A stretch of DNA of 64,000 nucleotides, from NCBI RefSeq assembly GCF_004634245.1, contig NZ_SJTF01000014.1:98520-162519 (forward strand), in the 5' to 3' direction. How positions within the stretch are numbered: position 1 is the stretch's first letter; each line of letters begins with the position of its first letter. Positions 15,606 through 24,498 of this stretch are shown here, one piece after another. Made by a program: the position numbers and the translations under genes. The DNA is from Flavobacterium foetidum. GTDB lineage: Bacteria > Bacteroidota > Bacteroidia > Flavobacteriales > Flavobacteriaceae. The notes beneath the pieces are model-generated. The model saw only the letters and a list, made by a program, of their open reading frames with translations. It did not search any database and was not told the origin of the DNA.

Positions 15606-17183
15606 TTAGTTATATTTTGCTGAAATTTCTTTTGCCGCTTTTTCAATAACATCTGTAATGTTATCGTCTAACTTACCAGCTTTTAACGCGTTAAGCGTAT
15701 CTTTATGTTTGCTGTTTAAGTAAGCTAAGAAATCTGCTTCAAATTCTTTTACTTTTTCTACAGGAACGTTTCTTAATAAGTTTTTAGAACCAGCATAGAT
15801 AATAGCTACTTGGTTTTCAACTGTATAAGGATCGTTTAAACCTTGTTTTAAGATTTCAACGTTTCTTTTTCCTTTTTCAATTACGTTTAAAGTAACAGAG
15901 TCAAGGTCAGAACCAAATTTAGCGAAAGCTTCTAATTCACGGAATTGAGCCTGGTCTAATTTTAAAGTTCCAGAAACCTTTTTCATCGATTTAATTTGAG
16001 CATTACCTCCAACACGAGATACAGAGATACCTACGTTAATTGCAGGACGAACCCCTGAGTTGAACAAATCTCCATCAAGGAAAATCTGACCATCTGTAAT
16101 AGAGATTACGTTTGTTGGGATATATGCAGAAACGTCACCAGCCTGAGTTTCGATAATTGGTAAAGCTGTCAAAGAACCACCACCTTTTACGATAGGTTTG
16201 ATAGACTCTGGCAAATCGTTCATGTTTTTAGCGATACCATCATCAGCGATTACTTTACAAGCACGCTCTAATAAACGAGAGTGTAAGTAGAAAACGTCTC
16301 CAGGGTAAGCCTCACGTCCTGGTGGTCTTCTTAATAAAAGAGAAACCTCACGGTAAGCAACAGCTTGTTTAGACAAGTCATCATAAACAATTAAAGCTGG
16401 ACGACCTGAATCTCTAAAATATTCTCCAATTGCAGCACCAGCGAATGGAGCATAAACTTGCATTGGAGCTGGGTCAGAAGCATTAGCAGCAACGATAACT
16501 GTATAAGCCATTGCTCCTTTTTCTTCTAACATTTTTGCAATTCCTGCTACAGTTGAAGCTTTTTGTCCAATTGCAACATATATACAGAATACAGGTTTTC
16601 CTGCATCGTAAAATTCTTTTTGATTTAAGATGGTATCAATACAAACGGTTGATTTACCAGTTTGACGGTCACCAATTACAAGCTCACGTTGTCCACGTCC
16701 TACAGGAATCATAGCGTCAACTGCTTTTACTCCAGTTTGCAATGGTTCAGTTACTGGCTGACGGAATACAACACCAGGTGCTTTTCTTTCTAAAGGCATC
16801 TCGTATAAGTCTCCACCGATTGGTCCTTTTCCGTCAATTGGAAAACCAAGAGTGTTTACTACACGACCTACCATTTGCTCACCTACTTTAAGAGAAGCAA
16901 TACGCTGAGTTCTTTTTGCTGTAGATCCTTCTTTAATTCCAGTCGAAGGTCCTAAAAGTACAACTCCCACATTATCCTCTTCAAGATTCAATACGATACC
17001 TTCCATACCGTTATCAAATTCTACTAACTCTCCATATTGTACATTAGACAGCCCGTAAACACGAGCAATACCGTCTCCAACTTGAAGTACTGTTCCTACT
17101 TCCTCTAGCGTAGCACCAGATTCAAAACCTTCTACTTGCTTTCTTAATATTGCTGAAATTTCAGCAGGTTTGATTTCCGCCAT
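15606..17183 (-). CDS. atpA: ATP synthase F1 subunit alpha
   Basis: A 525-residue non-catalytic nucleotide-binding subunit. It has the N-terminal beta barrel (VLQVGDGIARVYGLSNVQYGELVEFDNGMEGIVLNLE), Walker A GDRQTGKST near residue 172, the conserved AIGQKASTVA, Walker B-type ALIVYDDLSKQAVAYREVSLLLRRPPGREAYPGDVFYLHSRLLERA, and the GGGSLTALPIIETQAGDVSAYIPTNVISITDGQIFL block. Length is standard. Fifth gene of the atpBEFHAG group; 37 bases after atpH. Confidence 0.98.
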   Translation of the reverse strand: MAEIKPAEISAILRKQVEGFESGATLEEVGTVLQVGDGIARVYGLSNVQYGELVEFDNGMEGIVLNLEEDNVGVVLLGPSTGIKEGSTAKRTQRIASLKVGEQMVGRVVNTLGFPIDGKGPIGGDLYEMPLERKAPGVVFRQPVTEPLQTGVKAVDAMIPVGRGQRELVIGDRQTGKSTVCIDTILNQKEFYDAGKPVFCIYVAIGQKASTVAGIAKMLEEKGAMAYTVIVAANASDPAPMQVYAPFAGAAIGEYFRDSGRPALIVYDDLSKQAVAYREVSLLLRRPPGREAYPGDVFYLHSRLLERACKVIADDGIAKNMNDLPESIKPIVKGGGSLTALPIIETQAGDVSAYIPTNVISITDGQIFLDGDLFNSGVRPAINVGISVSRVGGNAQIKSMKKVSGTLKLDQAQFRELEAFAKFGSDLDSVTLNVIEKGKRNVEILKQGLNDPYTVENQVAIIYAGSKNLLRNVPVEKVKEFEADFLAYLNSKHKDTLNALKAGKLDDNITDVIEKAAKEISAKYN

Positions 17184-17220
17184 CTTAATTTATAATTTAG
17201 ACACTTTTGTGTTATAAAAA

Positions 17221-17754
17221 CTAATTACTTAACTCTCTTTTTAATACTTGTAATCTGTTTGCAACAGAAGCATTGTATTGCTTGTCACCTATTCTTAAAA
17301 TAAATCCACCAATGATTGAAGGATCTACTATATTTTCTATTGTAATTTTTTTATCAGATAAAGTCGCGATTTTTGCCAAAACTTTAGCTTCTAAAGCTGC
17401 ATCCATAGGAGTTGCAGTAGTTACTTTTGCAACTTCAACGCCATTGCTTTGATCATATACTTTACTATATTCTACAGCAATAGCATTTAAAATTTCAAAT
17501 CTTTTGTTTTCGAATAATAATTGAAATAACCCTTTAGTTACACCATTTACATTTGCGAAAACTTCTAAAAGAGCACTTTGCTTAACTTCAACGGTTGTTG
17601 TTGGGTTTTCAATAAATGTACTCAATTCTTCATTTGTCTCAATTGCATTTGCAATTGATTTCATATCGTTATTTACAGCTTCGGCAACACCTTTAGAGTT
17701 TGCTAAGTCTAGAATTGCTTTTGCATAACGAATTGCTGCTCTTGTACTTGCCAT
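17221..17754 (-). CDS. atpH: ATP synthase F1 subunit delta
   Basis: A 177-residue OSCP/delta subunit that joins F1 to the peripheral stalk. Visible are the N-terminal helical bundle start RAAIRYAKAILDLANSKGVAEAVNNDMKSI and the C-terminal signature IENIVDPSIIGGFILRIGDKQYNASVANRLQVLKREL. It starts 4 bases after the atpF stop, so translation is coupled. Confidence 0.96.
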   Translation of the reverse strand: MASTRAAIRYAKAILDLANSKGVAEAVNNDMKSIANAIETNEELSTFIENPTTTVEVKQSALLEVFANVNGVTKGLFQLLFENKRFEILNAIAVEYSKVYDQSNGVEVAKVTTATPMDAALEAKVLAKIATLSDKKITIENIVDPSIIGGFILRIGDKQYNASVANRLQVLKRELSN

Positions 17755-17758
17755 AATC

Positions 17759-18259
17759 TTAGTTTAGCTTTACGTCGCCTAACATTTTCTCTACCAATTT
17801 AGTTTGAGATTCTTTGTTAGATAATTCTTCTTTCAATAATTTTTCAGCGATGCTTAATGATAAAGTCGAAACCTGAGACTTCAATTCTGCCATTGCAGCA
17901 TTTTTTTCGTTTTCAATAGCAGCTTTAGCTTGTTCAATCATTTTTTGACCTTGAGCCTGAGCTTCGATTTTAGAATCTGCAATCATTTTCTCTCTCATCT
18001 CTCGAGCTTCTTTCAGCATAGCATCGCGCTCAGCACGTGCTTCGTTCAAAATTCTCTGATTATCAGCCTGAAGATTTTCCATTTCTTTTCTTGCATTTTC
18101 AGCAGAAAGTAATGCATCTTTAATACCTTGTTCTCTTGTATTTACTGCATCAAGAATAGGTTTCCAAGCAAACTTCTTCAACAAAAATATTAATCCAACA
18201 AATATTAATACTTGCCAAAAGAACAAACCGAACTCAAACTGATTTATTAACTTATCCAT
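17759..18259 (-). CDS. atpF: ATP synthase F0 subunit b
   Basis: A 166-residue stalk subunit: one N-terminal membrane helix (about residues 9-28, GLFFWQVLIFVGLIFLLKKF, then AWKPILDAVNTRE) followed by a long charged helix that forms the dimeric right-handed coiled coil. Family length and opening are typical. It lies between atpE (125-base gap) and atpH (4-base gap). Confidence 0.96.
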   Translation of the reverse strand: MDKLINQFEFGLFFWQVLIFVGLIFLLKKFAWKPILDAVNTREQGIKDALLSAENARKEMENLQADNQRILNEARAERDAMLKEAREMREKMIADSKIEAQAQGQKMIEQAKAAIENEKNAAMAELKSQVSTLSLSIAEKLLKEELSNKESQTKLVEKMLGDVKLN

Positions 18260-18384
18260 TATATATGATTATAAATTTTATTTTTTTTATCTAACTCAAT
18301 TGCTGACTAAACAATTTTTAATGTTTTAATTTTAAAACAATAGTTACAACCAACCGTTGCAACTATTGCCTTTTTGTGTTTTAA

Positions 18385-18576
18385 TTAAGCTGCGAATAAC
18401 GCTGCGAAACCAATACCTTCAATAAGTGCAGCTGCGATAAGCATAGCTGTTTGGATTTTTCCTGAAGCGTCTGGCTGACGAGCGATAGCGTCCATTGCTG
18501 AACCACCGATTCTACCAATTCCTAATGCTGCTCCGATTACGATTAATCCTGCTCCTATGAAATTTAAACCGTTCAT
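18385..18576 (-). CDS. atpE: ATP synthase F0 subunit c
   Basis: A 63-residue hairpin of two membrane helices joined by the polar loop ARQPDASGKIQ (RQP at 33-35). The ion-binding carboxylate is Glu53 in ALIEGIGFAALFAA. The residue after it is Gly, and helix 1 lacks the Gln/Glu ligand of Na+-type rings, so the ring is probably proton-coupled. The short C-terminus fits Bacteroidetes c subunits. Confidence 0.96.
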   Translation of the reverse strand: MNGLNFIGAGLIVIGAALGIGRIGGSAMDAIARQPDASGKIQTAMLIAAALIEGIGFAALFAA

Positions 18577-18677
18577 ATAAATATATATTAAAAATTAAAC
18601 ATTCGATTTTGACTTTAGATTGAGACTTTAGATTTTAGATTCTTGCAAATCTCAAATCTAGATTCTGAAATCTAATT

Positions 18678-19829
18678 TTAATGATGACCTTCTTCGTGAT
18701 GGTGCTCTTCTACTGCTGAACCAAAATAAAGTGCAGAAAGCATTGTAAAAATATAGGCCTGTAAAAATGCAACTAAAATTTCTAGTATAGAAAGCACAAA
18801 TGATAATCCGAATGATAATGTACTTCCGATCCAGCTTTTAAAAATAAACATTAATCCAATGATGCTCATTAATACGATGTGACCAGCAAAAATATTTGCA
18901 TACAAACGAATCATTAATGAGAATGGTTTAATAAAAACTCCTAATAACTCTATTGGCGCCAAAATAATTCTCATTGGTTTTGGAACTCCTGGCATCCAGA
19001 AAATATGACCCCAATAATTTTTATTTGCTGATAAGTTTGTTATTAAGAAGGTAAGGATTGCTAAAGAAAACGTAACTGTAAAGTTTCCTGTCGCATTAAT
19101 TCCAAGCGGTGTTAAACCAAAAATATTTAAGAACAACACAAAGAAGAAAATCGTCAACAAATAACTCATATATCTTTTATAGTGTTTCTCACCAATATTA
19201 GGTATAGCAACCTCGTCACGTATGAAAACAACAAGTGGCTCAAAAAATCTTCCAACTCCAGAAGCTATTCCACCATTTTTAGCATACGATTTTGCTAAAC
19301 TTGTAAATAACCAGAACATTAATAAAGCGGCAACCATAATAGATAATACCGTTTTTGTAATTGAAAAATCTATAGGGCGAACATTGTCTGGATGACCAGT
19401 CTTTTCGTTTTCAATAATTTTACCTTCTGCTGTTTCTGTTCTGTAGATTTTTCCATCATGGTGGTTAATCACATAATAGTTTCCATTTGATTCAGCTGCT
19501 TGGTGACCGTGGTGAAATTTTGAAGAAGAAAAAATATGCAATCCATTATCCCAAAGAATTACTGGTAATGGAAATCCATAATGCTTACCAGTTTCATCAT
19601 CTTGAAATAAAGTAAAATCGTGAGAGTCTAAAACGTGGTGACCAATAAATGCTTTAATCTTAGATTTAACATCTGTCGGTTCAGCATGATGACCTTCAGA
19701 AGCTGATTCATGCGACGCTTCAGTTTGAACATGTGGCGCATCTTTTTCTGAATTTGAAAAGCCCATTAATGGAAGACAAGCTACTAAAGCTGCTAGAATA
19801 AATCTGAGTGGTTTGTTTGAAATCACCAT
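18678..19829 (-). CDS. atpB: ATP synthase F0 subunit a, with long N-terminal extension
   Basis: A 383-residue subunit, about 110 longer than the E. coli protein. The first 22 residues look like a signal peptide, followed by a His/Glu/Ser-rich soluble stretch to about residue 160 (HESASEGHHAEPTDVKSKIK, HHGHQAAESNGNYY), then the usual five or six helices. The essential arginine is in LMIRLYANIFAGHIVL, and the last helix ends LSALYFGSAVEEHHHEEGHH. Bacteroidetes a subunits often carry such a periplasmic extension. A very good promoter (TTTG, 17 bases, TACCTTTG) sits just upstream. Confidence 0.95.
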   Translation of the reverse strand: MVISNKPLRFILAALVACLPLMGFSNSEKDAPHVQTEASHESASEGHHAEPTDVKSKIKAFIGHHVLDSHDFTLFQDDETGKHYGFPLPVILWDNGLHIFSSSKFHHGHQAAESNGNYYVINHHDGKIYRTETAEGKIIENEKTGHPDNVRPIDFSITKTVLSIMVAALLMFWLFTSLAKSYAKNGGIASGVGRFFEPLVVFIRDEVAIPNIGEKHYKRYMSYLLTIFFFVLFLNIFGLTPLGINATGNFTVTFSLAILTFLITNLSANKNYWGHIFWMPGVPKPMRIILAPIELLGVFIKPFSLMIRLYANIFAGHIVLMSIIGLMFIFKSWIGSTLSFGLSFVLSILEILVAFLQAYIFTMLSALYFGSAVEEHHHEEGHH

Positions 19830-19871
19830 ATCTGTGGAAAATCTTATTTTTTACGTTTCTAAAATTTGGTG

Positions 19872-19900
19872 CAAAGGTACATTTTTTATTAATATTCAAA
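19872..19900 (-). promoter_or_regulatory. Promoter of the atpBEFHAG genes
   Basis: Minus strand: -33 TTTG (19897-19900), 17-base spacer, -7 TACCTTTG (19872-19879), 43 bases before the atpB ATG. Both boxes match the Bacteroidetes consensus, so the atp genes can be expressed apart from the upstream atpI-like and bactofilin genes. Confidence 0.72.
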
Positions 19901-19947
19901 AGGATATGAAAAATTATTTTTGAACCTTGTTTTAAAGAATCGCAATT

Positions 19948-20337
19948 TTAACGCTTTTCATTTAATAATCGGATAGTTAAAAGCGTCTCAAATAACAAAA
20001 ACAAGAGAAATGTTATAAAAAAATTGAATTTTTCAACAGTAATGTTGTGAATCTTGTCTGATAAAATCGGTCGGAGAACAAAATATGCCAGAAACATTTG
20101 TATAAAAGTGCCTAGCATAAAAAACATCCCAATGCTATCAAATTTGTCTTTTTTAAATTTCAGTACAACTATTAATAATAAGGTAGCATATAGTAAAAAC
20201 ATCATGTAAAGTTGCTCGATGCTATAATGAAAAATTTTGTCATTAATATTAAAGACAAAAAAAACTGCCTTATGTACTATATAAGAAGAAATCGCAATAA
20301 TATATAGGTGAAGAATAAGTTTGTATTTTAAAAACAT
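19948..20337 (-). CDS. Small four-helix membrane protein, AtpI-like position
   Basis: About 129 residues with four hydrophobic segments (near 8-28, 42-60, 70-90 and 105-124) and no catalytic motif. The place between atpZ and atpB is where other bacteria have uncI/AtpI or a small subunit-insertion helper, and AtpI-type helpers assist c-ring assembly. The sequence itself is not recognisably AtpI, so this is a context inference. ATG 20335-20337 is chosen over an upstream TTG because it puts the first helix at the N-terminus. Confidence 0.7.
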   Translation of the reverse strand: MFLKYKLILHLYIIAISSYIVHKAVFFVFNINDKIFHYSIEQLYMMFLLYATLLLIVVLKFKKDKFDSIGMFFMLGTFIQMFLAYFVLRPILSDKIHNITVEKFNFFITFLLFLLFETLLTIRLLNEKR

Positions 20338-20388
20338 CTCGATTTTTTTGCAAAGATGCAATATTTATTCGAGCTGATTTTAATTAGA

Positions 20389-20616
20389 TTATTTTGTCTT
20401 ATTGATTTCGTTGACCTGACGAATTACATTATACAATGCGAGAAAGACACCAACCATAACCAACACCTTATTATAGTAAAACTTTTTGCTCGGATGATTT
20501 TCGTCCAGCCAAGTTCCTAGATATGAAAACAGAAAAATAATAACACCCATTTGTATCGGAATATTAATGAGTGCTATCCATTTATTTCTTTGATTTTTAT
20601 TCGGTTCCTTTTCCAT
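20389..20616 (-). CDS. AtpZ/AtpI family protein
   Basis: A 75-residue protein with two membrane helices (WIALINIPIQMGVIIFLFSYLGTWLDE and YNKVLVMVGVFLALYNVIRQVNEI). The GTWLDENHPSKKFYY linker between the helices is the usual mark of the small AtpZ-like proteins encoded ahead of F0 genes, proposed to aid c-ring assembly or Mg2+/Ca2+ handling. Its start overlaps the bactofilin stop by 20 bases, so translation is coupled to a cytoskeletal gene. Confidence 0.82.
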   Translation of the reverse strand: MEKEPNKNQRNKWIALINIPIQMGVIIFLFSYLGTWLDENHPSKKFYYNKVLVMVGVFLALYNVIRQVNEINKTK

Positions 20617-20995
20617 CTTCTAACATTATTACCTGATTAGCATGTTCCAGCATTGTACAGGTCGCTGTAAAATCTGCCCCAGGTTCTATCGAAAGTTTTC
20701 CGACTAAAACCTCTCCGTGAATTTTTGCTGTCGCTTTTATGTTTAGGATTTCTAAGACTTTTATTTTTCCGTGAAATTCTCCTTCTATATCTGCATTGTT
20801 ACAGATTATTTCTCCTTTTACAGATCCCATTACTCCAATCACAAGTTTTCCTTGCGAGCTAAAGTTTCCTATTAATTCGCCGTCTAGTCTAAAGTCGGCT
20901 TTTGAGACTATGTCTCCAATGATTGATGTTCCTTCTACAATTCTGTTCGTTTTTCCTAATTGTTCAGTTCCGTTTTTTTTCACTTTTTCAAACAT
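20597..20995 (-). CDS. Bactofilin family cytoskeletal protein
   Basis: A 132-residue polymer-forming protein. The bactofilin beta-helix repeat is clear: NRIVEGTSIIGDIVSKADFRLDGELIGNFSSQGKLVIGVMGSVKGEIICNNADIEGEFHGKIKVLEILNIKATAKIHGEVLVGKLSIEPGA. Such proteins form filaments at the membrane and localise peptidoglycan or envelope enzymes. It starts 6 bases after the sprE stop and overlaps atpZ, so it is embedded in a sprE-bactofilin-atpZ transcript. Confidence 0.93.
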   Translation of the reverse strand: MFEKVKKNGTEQLGKTNRIVEGTSIIGDIVSKADFRLDGELIGNFSSQGKLVIGVMGSVKGEIICNNADIEGEFHGKIKVLEILNIKATAKIHGEVLVGKLSIEPGADFTATCTMLEHANQVIMLEDGKGTE

Positions 20996-21001
20996 GGCTA
21001 A

Positions 21002-23620
21002 TTATGGGGTTTTCGGCGTCAAATATGCATCTAAATTTTTCTTGATCTGAACTATTTTGTAATTCTCGCTAGATATAATAATTGCCGGGTGTGCAATTTT
21101 ATATTTATCATCGTCTCTTAAAACTCCGGCAACATCTCGAGCATAAGCCTCGGATTTTAGACCGTGAATAGCGACAAAACTTTCTGTTTTTGTATATTTA
21201 TCAAAGGAAGTCGTCAATCTTTCAAAATTTTCGACTAACAAGAATACCTTAATCGCTTCCTCTATTTTTTTAAGTGTCTTGGTATCGTTGTTTGGTATGG
21301 CATAAACAATTTTCCAGTTTCTTGCGTCGGTTGTTGTAAAAGCGAGTTTCTCTAAAACCGGAACTTGTTTTTCGAGAATTTCTCTTGCACTTTTTCCTTC
21401 TTCACTATTCGGATAATTATCTGCCACATTCTCAAGTCCTTTTTTATACGCTTCTAAACCGTAAACTTTTCCTAACGTATTGGCTTTAAGGAGCTCATAC
21501 TTCGATACAATATCATCTCCTGAATATTGGTTGATGAGATTGTCGATATTTGCCAAGACTTCATCAAAATGTTCTTCTTCAAAAAGTTTGTACCATTTTT
21601 TATACTCATGATCCAGACTTGAATTAGAGTCGTCTATTCCTGTTTTATTTAAAATTTGCGCATATCGCGAATTTGGATATGTCGTCGTAATCCTCGATTT
21701 GATTTCAGAAGCTTTTGATGGATCTGTGATTTCATAAATCTTATACAAATTGTACATCGCCGGAAGCACCAATTTTTCTTCTGGATTATTTTGCAGCAAT
21801 TGTTCCAGCTTATCGCTAGCTAGCTTATATTCTTTAAACTTCTCCTTATATATAAGTCCTAACTGATAATAGGCAAAGTTGCGTTCTTTTCCGATACTGT
21901 CCATAACTTGCACAGAAGTCGGCAGCTGACTTTCATAAAATACGGTCGTATATTTTTCTGGCACAATAGTATCTTTTACTGCATTTAAAATATCTGCATT
22001 ACTAATCGTGTCATTCATTGCGGCATCATTTACTGATCTTAAAGCTGCTAATCGCCAGTTGCCTCCTATAGTTCTGTTTCCCCACATTTTTTTAAACTGA
22101 AGTTTTCCGTAAGCAACCGTAGTTGGATTATAGAAATAAAACGTACTTACGGCATCATTTCCGCTTGGTGGCAGAATGTTTGGTCCACCCATATCGGGAG
22201 CTTTTCCTAAAGACTGCGGATTGACTGCTGCATTCCCTGGAATTTCTGCTTGTGAATTTCGATCAATGTTTGCCAGTTTCTCTTTTTCTTTTTCTTCTAG
22301 AAGACGTTTGGCTTCGTCTTTCTTTTTCAGCTCTGCAATATAATTTTCAAAATATGTTTTTCGTTCTGCTGGTGGCAGATTGTAGACTTTGATAATACTG
22401 TCATTACGTTTGGCAATGGCTTCGTACTTGATTACATTATCCAGATTTTTTCTGTTTTTTTCTATAAAAGCATATTCCCTTGTTTTCGGGTCAAGCTTTA
22501 CAAGCGTGCTGTCATAGTATTTTGCAGCCATCGTGTAATCGGTGTTTTTAAAATACATATTTCCGATATTTCGATAAGCAGAAGCGGTCAAATAAGGATC
22601 TTTGGATTTTCTTCTTAATGACTTATTGTAGAATTCCAGTGCGCTTTCCTTATTTTTTCTTTTATCATAAAAAACTCCCATTTCATAAAAAAGCACATCA
22701 TAATAAGGACGATTTTCGCGATCTGCCGTCAGCTTATTGTACATTTTTAAGAAAATAGTATCGTTCCCGTTTTCATAATCATACAATTGCGCTTTTTTGG
22801 CATAAGTATGCATCATGTATTTGCGGTCTGCTTTTCGGTTCAGGTCGATAACACCATCATAAAAATATAGGGCACTGTCACGTTTTTCCTGTTCCTGATA
22901 CATCTGTCCGAGAATAAATCGGTATCGGGCTCGCTCTTCATTTTTTCTTGTAAACTGTTCTGCAACGCGCAGTCTGGCAACGGCGCTGTCTTTTTCTTCA
23001 AGATTTAAAAAAGCTTCTGCCAGCAATGCATTTGCATCGGCAAAAGTCTGTTTATTTAAATCGGCTTTTTTTAATAAGAGATTGATGTTTTTTACCACAA
23101 GCGCATCGTTTCCTAAACGCATATTGGTTTTTTCGCGCCAGATTTTTGCGGTATAAATATTACTGCTGTTCGGATATTTATAAAGAATATAATTGAATGC
23201 TTCGATAGCAGGAATAAAACGCTGATCGTAATATCTTGCCTGGCCCAGCATTAGGTAAGCTTCGTCTATCTGATAGTTTCGCTCTCTTCCTCCAATATTC
23301 ATGGAGTGTTTCTGAATGGCTTTTGTTGCTTTGGTTTCTGCTAATTCAAAATCAGGATTTTTAGCTTTTTCTTCTCCCGAAAAATTTTCATCAAATTGCA
23401 TTTTCTCAATCGGCAGTACTTTCCAAAAATTATCGTGATCATCGGCCTGAATCGATTTCAATCCTTTTTCAAGACCAATACCGCCATTATATAAGATGTT
23501 GTATTTTGTGCTTAAGGCATGCGAATTCCTGTTCACAAAAGTATTATTCTTGGTAGAACACGCTATCAAAAAGAATAAAAAAGCAAAAACAAAACTATAT
23601 TTAAGAGTATTCTTTTTCAA
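21002..23620 (-). CDS. sprE: Type IX secretion TPR lipoprotein SprE/PorW
   Basis: An 872-residue lipoprotein (FLIACSTKNN, Cys at 21) with tetratricopeptide repeats through the N-terminal half (for example EEKDSAVARLRVAEQFTRKNEERARYRFILGQMYQEQEKRDSALYFYDGVID) and more in the C-terminal half. Length, lipobox, NSHALSTKYNILYNGG near the N-terminus, and the PSGNDAVSTFYFYNP and WRLAALRSVND region match SprE of F. johnsoniae and PorW of P. gingivalis, which are needed for T9SS secretion and gliding. Two T9SS cargo-type proteins are encoded at 51.5-55.6 kb. It leads the transcript into bactofilin and atpZ. Confidence 0.88.
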   Translation of the reverse strand: MKKNTLKYSFVFAFLFFLIACSTKNNTFVNRNSHALSTKYNILYNGGIGLEKGLKSIQADDHDNFWKVLPIEKMQFDENFSGEEKAKNPDFELAETKATKAIQKHSMNIGGRERNYQIDEAYLMLGQARYYDQRFIPAIEAFNYILYKYPNSSNIYTAKIWREKTNMRLGNDALVVKNINLLLKKADLNKQTFADANALLAEAFLNLEEKDSAVARLRVAEQFTRKNEERARYRFILGQMYQEQEKRDSALYFYDGVIDLNRKADRKYMMHTYAKKAQLYDYENGNDTIFLKMYNKLTADRENRPYYDVLFYEMGVFYDKRKNKESALEFYNKSLRRKSKDPYLTASAYRNIGNMYFKNTDYTMAAKYYDSTLVKLDPKTREYAFIEKNRKNLDNVIKYEAIAKRNDSIIKVYNLPPAERKTYFENYIAELKKKDEAKRLLEEKEKEKLANIDRNSQAEIPGNAAVNPQSLGKAPDMGGPNILPPSGNDAVSTFYFYNPTTVAYGKLQFKKMWGNRTIGGNWRLAALRSVNDAAMNDTISNADILNAVKDTIVPEKYTTVFYESQLPTSVQVMDSIGKERNFAYYQLGLIYKEKFKEYKLASDKLEQLLQNNPEEKLVLPAMYNLYKIYEITDPSKASEIKSRITTTYPNSRYAQILNKTGIDDSNSSLDHEYKKWYKLFEEEHFDEVLANIDNLINQYSGDDIVSKYELLKANTLGKVYGLEAYKKGLENVADNYPNSEEGKSAREILEKQVPVLEKLAFTTTDARNWKIVYAIPNNDTKTLKKIEEAIKVFLLVENFERLTTSFDKYTKTESFVAIHGLKSEAYARDVAGVLRDDDKYKIAHPAIIISSENYKIVQIKKNLDAYLTPKTP

Positions 23621-23709
23621 TAGAGAACGAATTTTAAAACCATTAACTTCTAAAAAGTACTTTTAGTATATTGACTGGTAAAAATAAACTTTTTTTGAAA
23701 CATAGAATG

Positions 23710-24405
23710 TTAAACTGCAAAAAACGATTCGAGTTCCTGCAAGGTTTCTGCAGAGGTCTGAATGTCTTTTACGACTTCTCCTTTGTTGAGTGCCACTATT
23801 CTGTCACAAACCTCAACCGTGTGCTGTAAATCGTGACTTGAAACCAAAACGGTAACATTTGGATCGTCTGCCAATTCTTTAATAATTTTTTTTAGACGGC
23901 TTACGGTTGTCGGATCCAGATTGGCAAATGGCTCGTCTAAAATTACTACTTCAGGATTTCCGATAAGTGTCGCAATTATGCCAACTTTTTTCTGGTTTCC
24001 TTTAGATAAATCCCTGAGATATTTTTTATTTTTTAATATTTCTCCGTTAAAAAATTCTTCGTGTTTAGCCAGCAACGCATCGATATCTGCTTTGTTCTGA
24101 TTTCGAAGGTCACCGATAAAATAGAAATATTCTTCAGGAGTTAAATAACTGATTAAGAAACTTTCATCTAAAAATGAACCCGTAAAAGATTTCCATTTTT
24201 CACTCGTATTCACCTGAATGTTTTGGTTAAGAATGCTTCCGCTTGACGGCTGAATCAAATCTAGCAATAAACTGAAAAAAGTTGTTTTGCCTGCACCGTT
24301 GTTTCCAACCAAACCAAAACTCTGGCCTTTTGGAATTTCTAGATTTTGAATGTTTAAAACTGTAGTTTCGTTATATTTTTTTGAAAGTTGATTAACTTGT
24401 ATCAT
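23710..24405 (-). CDS. ABC transporter ATP-binding protein
   Basis: A 231-residue ATPase with Walker A GNNGAGKTTFF (near 34-44), signature DLSKGNQKKVGI, Walker B VVILDEPFANLD and the switch histidine in LVSSHDL. It is the CcmA/NatA subtype. Its partner is very likely the DUF5687 membrane protein encoded 93 bases upstream in the same direction. Together they would form an exporter of unknown substrate. Confidence 0.93.
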   Translation of the reverse strand: MIQVNQLSKKYNETTVLNIQNLEIPKGQSFGLVGNNGAGKTTFFSLLLDLIQPSSGSILNQNIQVNTSEKWKSFTGSFLDESFLISYLTPEEYFYFIGDLRNQNKADIDALLAKHEEFFNGEILKNKKYLRDLSKGNQKKVGIIATLIGNPEVVILDEPFANLDPTTVSRLKKIIKELADDPNVTVLVSSHDLQHTVEVCDRIVALNKGEVVKDIQTSAETLQELESFFAV

Positions 24406-24498
24406 GGGTTTAATTTTAGATTATTGACTTTAGATTTTAGATTTCTATTTGATAAGATTATCTCATTATCAAACTGCTACATTGCCTAATTCATTAAA

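Noticed and set aside
18604..18675. Terminator or attenuator between atpB and atpE
   Set aside because: The TTTAGATTTTAGATT words pair only imperfectly and there is no stable GC-containing stem; similar filler occurs at 24424-24445.
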